Shown here in pieces: positions 8,627-14,617 of a DNA stretch of 14,617 nt (within the stretch, counting starts at the first letter, position 1; every line of letters starts with the position of its first letter). Source of the DNA: Chromera velia (Eukaryota; Sar; Chromeraceae); the NCBI GenBank assembly GCA_018398765.1, contig JAHBMJ010000536.1, forward strand, positions 11,203 to 25,819, written 5' to 3'. The notes beneath the pieces are model-generated. The model was not told the origin of the DNA. It made no database searches and saw only the letters and a list, made by a program, of their open reading frames with translations. A program made the translations under genes and the position numbers.

Positions 8627-9555
8627 TAAGTGCCCCCCGCCTCGCGGTTTCCGGGGCCATGGTGGTTTTGACGCTTTTCTGAGCCAATTTGGAGAAGAGC
8701 TTTCCGGGGCCTTTTTTTTGATGCTATGCATGTGTGGGCTCAGGGGAATTGTTTCCTAAGTGCCCCCCGCTTCGCTTTCCAGGGCTATACCTGGCGCTCT
8801 CCGTGTGAGCAGCCATATGCAGTGAAAAATTGGGCTCGCAATCGTAACTGTAGCATGACCGGCCGGGATCGCCGCATATGCATGTGGGAGCTGCCAGCGG
8901 TGCGAGCTGCTGCATATAGCAGTTTTATACCGGGCGGTGAGCTTTGTGATGCATGCAGCAGTTATGGCTAGTGCCACATATGCATAACGTCACATTGAGA
9001 TAATGGTAAGACACCGAGTTAGGTAGTTTCACAATTAAGTAAGTAAGTAAGTAAGTAAGTTTAACCGTAGTTATAATTAGTTAGTTAGTTAACTAGTTAG
9101 TTAGAGGATGCCTAACCCCAGTTGGAGACTTGGAGTTACACCTGGTGCGTAATTTAATTGATTAATTATGATTAATCAATCAAACAAACCTTTAGTAACT
9201 TATAGTAATCCTTATAGTAACTTTTAGAATATATTAGAATCAGTAAAACAAACAAATCAAGACTTGTGAATGCGTACAACTGCAGATAAGTGTAGGGAAC
9301 TGTAGGGTACTGTAGGGAACTGTGTTAAGTTGTATATTACTATTTATTAGTCTTTGTTTTTCTTTGTTCACCTTTTATAACATTTTAACTTCATCATCAT
9401 AATTATAGCCCGGAAAGCGTAGCTGAGGGGCACTTACAAAGAGTTGAAGTGGGAAGCCTCGGATGTCGACGTACGTGTTGAATCTCCGATTGAAAAACTG
9501 CATGACGCACACAATTTTCATCATTGCCCCGGAAATATCGCTGAGAGGGCACTTA
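8627..9555. mobile_element. Outer short TIR element (MITE-like), interrupted
   Basis: The left end at 8627-8658 begins TAAGTGCCCC and continues to TTTCCGGGGCCA. The right end at 9525-9555 is its inverse: TGCCCCGGAAAT to GGGCACTTA. A TA dinucleotide flanks both ends, consistent with the TA target duplication of Tc1/mariner-type elements. No transposase frame is inside. It is about 929 bases long including TA, and most of its interior is occupied by the inner element at 8757-9436. The two ends share the CCGGGGC(C)A form, which distinguishes them from the inner pair. Confidence 0.5.
8757..9436. mobile_element. Inner short TIR element (MITE-like)
   Basis: The 33-base ends at 8757-8789 and 9404-9436 are inverse copies of each other, with two gaps and two mismatches by eye. 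Both start TAAGTGCCCC and end GGGCTATA. TA lies at each extremity, leaving about 676 bases between. The interior has no coding capacity. It holds several ATATGCA/TGCATA palindromes (8813-8985), an AAGT tetranucleotide tract (9035-9060), TTAG repeats (9078-9104) and CTGTAGGGAA repeats (9290-9322). It is probably a non-autonomous DNA transposon dependent on a transposase elsewhere. Confidence 0.6.
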
Positions 9556-10034
9556 ACAAAACTCGAGCACTTAATTCCGACTCCAGTTAATTCTGAATCT
9601 AAAGTTAATTTCGCTTTCCGGGCTATTCGCACGGAGTGCGTCAGATAATATTATTATATGTCATCGCTATCAGCCTATTTCCAGGTTTCTAGCATTTGGC
9701 CGTAATTTTGGTGGCAACGCACGTACGACGCAGTTTTGTTTCTATAATAACGTTTAATTTTTAATTTCACATGTTTTTAAAAAGTCAAACATAAATTTAA
9801 TTAAATTTGAAAGATAAAAGTTACTCTAACATACCCTACCATCACAATTCAGTAGAATAAGTTTTGACCATGAGGTACTGTAACTCAATTTGCATTATAA
9901 ACTACATATCAATTCATTCAACTTTGAAGTCAATTATAGTGGTTAATTAAAATGTTTCTTTCTTTTGTGACAGTGAAAAGCTCTGTATGAGCTGTATCAC
10001 TTGTTTTTTGCGTCCAACTTCGAGCACATGCTCA
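9556..10034. other. AT-rich intergenic stretch, no gene seen
   Basis: Apart from the solo repeat end at 9608-9621, this holds AT-rich unique sequence and no supported exon. It lies downstream of the Tic22-like stop codon and probably contains its 3' untranslated region. An AATAAA-like polyadenylation signal could not be assigned with confidence. Confidence 0.4.
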
Positions 10035-10414
10035 TCAGTTTCCGAGTTTTCGTTCCTCTTCCCTTTCTGCTTTTCGCCGCTTGGCTTCTGCAATAGCGTC
10101 AAGAGCCTTTTGTCTTCGGGCAGCCTTCCGATCTTCCGAAACGTCCAGTGCAGCTCTTGGCTGGGATTCCACGTTTTCGCCAGAAAGGGCTGCGACCTGC
10201 TGGTCTTCTGAAGATGCAGATGATGATCCCTGGGCACTCTTCGTGTACTTCGCGTAAGATGCGGGGTCCGCTCTCTTGATGGCCTCGCTGGAGGGGAAAA
10301 TTTCGAAATTTGCAGGTTTGATGACTGCATTCTTCTCCACCCCCTTCTCGAAGAGATTCATCGTTGCCTTCAAAGACGACACCTGCGGATACCGCCCGCC
10401 ACCCCCCCCCCCAT

Positions 10415-10458
<44 letters not shown>

Positions 10459-11358
10459 TCAGCGTTCAAAGAAAGAAGTTGCAGAGGGGAAAGAAGAAAC
10501 AAACTTCCTGTCAACAGTTGCCATGAGACCCTTCCCGAAATTTGGCATCGAATGCGAAGAAGGGCCAAAAAGACTAACTACTTTTTGTTGACCAATATTT
10601 GCGGTCCTTTCTTCCCTCCCTGCCCCGTTTCTCTTTTCTTCTCTCCTTTCGAAAAGGCTCCCTTGCTTTTGCGTTGGTCCTTCCCCCCCTCCCTCCGACC
10701 TGCACTTCCGGTTCTGCCGGCAGCTCCTCCCCTGTTTGTTCCTTCGTTGTTTTTCGAAGGGTCATCCAGGATTCCCTCAGGTTGTCCAGGTTCGTGAACA
10801 ACGGAATTCTGTACGGCGCGTCCTCATTTCCCTGCTCGATACATCGATCCATGGCTCTCCCCAAAGGGCGAAATGACAGGCACACCGACAGACAGACAGA
10901 TAAACAATATGACTACATACATACATACATACAGTCAGTCAGTCAGTCTGTTTCTTCTTGTCCCTCTTTTTCTTCATGAACACACACTAGACATGCAGAC
11001 GGACAGACATACAGACAGAGAGGCAGAGGCAGATCAGCCGTGAGTGAGAGAGGTCGGTCACGGAAGTGCATGGGCTTATGAGAGCAACTTAGGCAACTGA
11101 GTCTCATCCTCCCGATGTAAAAGCGCCTCAGAATTTGTGATTCTGGATTTTCAGGGGAACCTGATGAGTGGGTGACGGAGAAAGCTTTGTTCTTTGGCTC
11201 TATGCCTATTCAGTCCAAAGAAATGAAGGAGGGAAGAAGGGAAGAAACAAACAAACCAACAACTGACTGAGAAAGCCAGTTTGGGACTTCCAAAAAGGGG
11301 GATGTCATCTCCGACTGATGTGGATCCCGAAACTTTAGTTGAAAACGTGGGAGACCTG

Positions 11359-11389
<31 letters not shown>

Positions 11390-12513
11390 GCACACACACA
11401 GACACACAGACAGACACACAGACGGACAGGCAGACAGCCAAAGAAGGACGGGGCGGGGCGATCGATGCAGCCCATGCAATGAGAACCCATGTGCATGCAT
11501 TTTGTGGCCTGAAAGCCTGTTTGATCGTCACATTGGACCTGTGCAAGCATGGATGAGTTTCTGCTACTCAGCTGCCTCTCACGACCCCCCCCCACTTGGA
11601 CGCGTAAAAGCTTTGAATGCAGACAAGAAGAAAAGCACAAAAAAGAGTTAGAGCACGGCGGAGCTTCTTCGAAAAGTAGCCGCGAACACATTTACATACT
11701 GAAGGGGACCCAAGGCAGTTCCTGTACAGACAGACTGACAGCTTCTTCGCCGAGTCCACTTGTTTGGAGGACGCCTGGATTGTGTAGTCGGCGTCCGTGG
11801 GGGCGTAGACAGGAAATTTCGTCAGCTTCCCCTTTTTTTGTATCAGTGGATACCACACCCTGCACGCATCAATCCAACCATCCATGTATTCAGTCGAGTG
11901 CGCATGGATGCAGGGAGGTTTCTGTTGCTGTTTGTGAATTCTTTCGGAAAGGGTCAAAGGAAAATGACTGTATGCAATGAGCCGGGGGAGGCACCAGGGG
12001 ATTGGAACGACAAAAGAATATCAGAGGGAAGAGGAAGGAAGGAGCCTCCCACTCAATCAGTCAGTCAGTCAGCCAGTCAGTCAGTCAGTCAGTCAGTCAG
12101 TCACGTTGAATGGTTTCTTCCCCACGCCGTCCGTCTCTGTCTGTCTGTCTGGCTGTCGAGGCGGTAGAAAGAGTAGAAGAAGAGACAGACGGACAAAGAG
12201 ACAGAATGGAGGAAGGACGGAAAAGGAACAAGCAAAAAGGAAGGAAGAAAACTGGGAACACAGGAGAGAAGGAAGAACGGACAGAACTGAATTAAAAGAA
12301 AAAAAAAATCTCCCCCTCTGAAATCCCACACACTCTGCAGCTGCTGCTCTCCCAACGTATCCCCCACGCCACGTGTCGTAGTCTTTCTGCCTGCACGACA
12401 GTTTGGACACGACAGAGCAGAGAAGCAGAAAACACAGAGGGGTTCAAAAGAGAAGCTGCAAACAAAAAGAAACGGGACACCCACCAAAAACCGCACTCTC
12501 CCTGGGACCCAAC

Positions 12514-12546
<33 letters not shown>

Positions 12547-12691
12547 AACGCACGCACACACACACACACACACACACACTCACTCACGCACACACACGCA
12601 CATACACATACACACACACACACACACGCACGCACGCACACGCACGCACGCACGCACACGCACGCACGCACGCACACACGCACACACGCAC

Positions 12692-12735
<44 letters not shown>

Positions 12736-13586
12736 ACATACACATAAAACAACAAAACAACAATAACAACAAGAGAGAGAGATAGCTGACCTCAATTTCT
12801 CAAGCAGCTCATCCGCATCCGAAGGCTCGATGAAGAATTTGCCGCTCCTTGCTCCATCGTCTCCCTGCTAAGGAAGGCACAATAAAAGAAGGAAATGCCC
12901 GATGATGGACGCACGCACGCAACACGCAGGCATACAAGGAAGGAGCGTCCTCATGATTTTGTCTCTCGCGGAATTCAGAGTCTCTCTTTCATCCTCCCTT
13001 GTCCTTCACAGAGCCATCCATGGAACGCAGACGCGCATTTAATTTCGGATGGCCCCGGAAAGCAGATTCTGGCAAGGAAACAGAGTCTCTCTCTCTCTCC
13101 CCCCCCCCCCCNCCCCTCTCTTTCTCTCTCATCGTCCCTTGTCCCTCACGTGAAAGACTCTGCATGCGTATACAACGGCCAAAGCAAAACGCAAAAAGCA
13201 AGAAGAGATCAGATCAGGGACCACCCTCATGGAGCCTCACGCACCTACCATCTCTGTGTAGAGGCGACCATCGGAAGTGGTCACAAAGAACAGGGGGACC
13301 TGCAATGGATCACCGAGGCCATCCGTCCATGGAAGGGAGTCGGGAGACATGCACTTAGGTTCAAAAGGCCTTAAAAAGAAACAAGAGAAAAATGGACAAG
13401 ACTGAAAAAACGGACGCAAAAAGAACAAAAACAAAAAGATACGGCGCAGACAGGGCAGTTTCATGCCTTTTCTTTACAAACACCCGAAGAAAGTAACAGA
13501 TTCACTGGTTCTACTTGATTTCAGACAGCCTCTCACTGTCTGGGGAGGAAGGAAGGAAGGAAGGAAAAAAAGAAAGGTGGAGAGAG

Positions 13587-13629
<43 letters not shown>

Positions 13630-14280
13630 AAGAAAGAAAGAAAGAAAGAACTGACAGGTGCAAGTTTTTTGTTGATCGAGGCCCTGCTCAAGTTCACTCG
13701 GCCCTCTTTTTGGGCTTGCTTGGTGATTTCCTGAGGGACAAAGAATAGACAGAAGAGAGGTCAAAGAGACCCGAGGCACTTTCCTTTGAGTCACTCATCT
13801 AAACTAGAGCAGGTTCACGCGGCATAACCGAATTTGCACTCTCAAATGAAATTTTTCAGTCAGACCCCATGAGAACGCGAACGTGAGAGACATCCTGTTT
13901 CCCATGTCACCATGAACCTATTCATCCACCCGCCTTCTCTCAAACTAACTCCGTCCGATTCGCTCAGCCCCTCCAACCTGGAGTGAACCAAAGAAGGAAG
14001 GAGGACCTCACGCATTCCTCATAGCTTACTATGATCTTACTCGTTCAGTCCATACTCAGAAGGGCTTGCAGCCCGACTGCAGTCGTGGGATAAATGTGGC
14101 CTCTTTCTCAAAAGGAAAAAGAACACCCAAAACAGACCGAGAGACAGAGAGAGAAACACACAGACAGAAAGAGACACAGACAGACTACATGGTTTCTTTC
14201 CCTCCTTTTCAGACAGAATTTATCATCTTTTCTTCACTTCACTTTTTCCGAATCGCTTCCTTTCTTTCGGACAGACTACG

Positions 14281-14335
<55 letters not shown>

Positions 14336-14617
14336 CAGACAGACCTACAGACTCACTCTATACTCAGCAGGGTCTGCATCCGATTGAAGTTTCGACATCA
14401 ACTTGTCGAATCCCCGCACGACATCAGCCCCGACGAACAAAGCGAAGAAGCTGACTGCACACAGAGAAAGTCGAGCAGGAGACAAAAAGAATAAAAAGGA
14501 AAGGAATGGTCTCTGGCCGTCGCATCCCTGTCTTTTCCTGGCCCTCCTTTCTTCTTGAGAACCATGTGACTTAACCTGGAGTCTCTGTGTCTCGCTTAAC
14601 CGTCCCCCCCCCCCCCC
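10035..14617 (-). CDS. TIC22: Tic22-like plastid protein-import factor, 5' partial, at least 11 exons
   Basis: Proposed exons: 14617-14576 (partial), 14454-14357, 13730-13656, 13539-13478, 13369-13249, 12864-12791, 12390-12334, 11859-11740, 11355-11268, 10831-10700 and 10382-10035 (stop TGA). Phases agree at all ten junctions, giving 391 residues after the first exon. Counting from the split Val: 103-119 [14 protein letters not shown], 129-141 [12 protein letters not shown], 219-224 DDIPLF, 238-254 [17 protein letters not shown] and 275-283 [10 protein letters not shown]. This is the two-fold pattern of Tic22: a VPVF strand, then an F-F-x-x-x-D-A/L helix, with a later IQV-L-x-x-x-M segment. 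Tic22 works in the intermembrane space during preprotein import into plastids. The C-terminal 40 residues are an unusual Lys/Arg/Glu helix ([17 protein letters not shown]). The N-terminal leader is outside the window. Exons 4, 7 and 8 are the least certain; alternative acceptors exist at 12390/12386. Confidence 0.68.
10414..10455. repeat. CA then GA repeat in Tic22-like intron 10
   Basis: A C run (10398-10411) is followed by short CA and (GA)n. On the coding strand this is TC then TG then a G run, about 15-70 bases before the acceptor at 10384-10383. Confidence 0.9.
10887..10948. repeat. CAGA, CATA and CAGT repeats in intron 9
   Basis: Three short tetranucleotide tracts follow one another (about 10887-10900, 10915-10932 and 10932-10948), lying 55-115 bases upstream, in coding sense, of the acceptor at 10833-10832. 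Confidence 0.85.
11359..11439. repeat. GACA/CA repeat abutting a splice acceptor
   Basis: Eight GACA units, then CA and degenerate GACA. On the coding strand the CTGT array runs directly into TACAG, the acceptor of the exon starting at 11355, so the satellite itself supplies the pyrimidine-containing tract. Confidence 0.9.
12057..12103. repeat. CAGT tetranucleotide repeat in intron 7
   Basis: About eleven TCAG units with one variant (AGCC). The coding strand reads ACTG repeats in the middle of the 12333-11860 intron. Confidence 0.9.
12511..12734. repeat. Long CA/CGCA repeat in intron 6
   Basis: About 220 bases of (CA)n interspersed with CGCA and CATA variants. The alternating purine-pyrimidine composition could adopt Z-DNA. 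The coding strand is (TG)n, starting about 56 bases after the donor at 12790. Open frames of Val-Cys or Thr-His repeats here are artefacts. Confidence 0.95.
12977..13149. repeat. Intron 5 duplication with TC and C-run expansion
   Basis: The stretch CAGAGTCTCTCT to CTTGTCC(T/C)TCAC appears at about 12977-13009 and again at about 13081-13149. The second copy is stretched by (TC)n and an 18-base C run (13099-13116) containing the N at 13112. This looks like a local duplication followed by microsatellite growth. Confidence 0.6.
13546..13650. repeat. GGAA/GAAA/GA repeat in intron 3
   Basis: Purine satellite occupying most of the 116-base intron 13655-13540. On the coding strand it gives TTTC then TTCC repeats leading to the acceptor CCCCAG at 13541-13540. 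Confidence 0.93.
14285..14331. repeat. GACA repeat in intron 2
   Basis: About eleven CAGA units. On the coding strand TCTG repeats begin about 25 bases after the donor AGA/GTGAGT at 14357/14356. Confidence 0.93.
14604..14617. repeat. Poly-C run at the right edge
   Basis: Fourteen C residues end the window and truncate the first visible Tic22-like exon, where the coding strand starts as a G run (Gly codons). It mirrors the left-edge G run. Confidence 0.9.

Noticed and set aside
8726-8977. Overlapping frames on both strands inside the inner TIR element
   Set aside because: Short, mutually overlapping, no transposase motif. The element appears non-coding.
10035-10568. Separate small gene at the end of the Tic22-like locus
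   Set aside because: First read as an independent two-exon gene. The acceptor at 10832 and donor at 11268 join in phase 0, and the residues continue the second Tic22-like repeat, so it was merged.
12444-12795. Val-Cys-rich minus frames and Thr-His-rich plus frames
   Set aside because: Direct products of the CA/TG and CGCA dinucleotide tract in intron 6, with no coding signal.
11359-14331. Tandem repeats considered as CRISPR or other arrays
   Set aside because: Units are 2-4 bases without unique spacers; these are ordinary microsatellites in a eukaryotic genome.

Overview
This is a eukaryotic nuclear genome fragment. Its coding exons are short and separated by GT-AG introns, and it is heavily loaded with microsatellites (GAAA, GGAA, CAGA, CAGT, CA, GA). 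GC-rich and AT-rich blocks alternate. A split gene resembling the plastid protein-import factor Tic22 points to a photosynthetic or plastid-bearing protist. A chromerid alveolate such as Chromera velia would fit, but that is inference. The window begins with a 12-base G run and ends with a C run of about 14 bases, so the contig probably broke at homopolymers. One N lies in another C run at 13112.

All convincing genes read on the minus strand. From right to left in transcription order: (1) 14617-10035, a Tic22-like gene in at least 11 exons whose reading phases agree at every proposed junction, with the 5' end outside the window. (2) About 9640-8520, non-coding, holding what looks like two nested short terminal-inverted-repeat elements. 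(3) 8219-7380, a long exon encoding a WHxH/LHH helical region followed by a SUMO-like fold. It is spliced across a roughly 1.1 kb purine-satellite intron to a small exon at 6225, and then perhaps to (4) 5939-5178, a basic protein with three AT-hooks. Exons 3 and 4 may be one gene, because the phases allow it, or two. (5) 5177-3946, non-coding, with a CCGCGG-rich palindromic block. (6) 3945-3639, a weak three-exon candidate, and 3527-3013, a charged minisatellite with a possible terminal exon. (7) 2950-1890, non-coding, with a second GC-rich inverted-repeat block. (8) 1879-144, an N-terminal RING finger joined through a low-complexity region to one membrane span, running off the left end.

The genes do not form an obvious pathway. 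Two fit ubiquitin-type biology (RING and SUMO-like), and one fits plastid protein import. All exon boundaries were read by eye from splice consensus, phase and protein plausibility. Family assignments rest on remembered motifs, with no database search. No tRNA, rRNA or CRISPR array was seen. Large plus-strand open frames over the minus-strand genes and over satellites are shadows.
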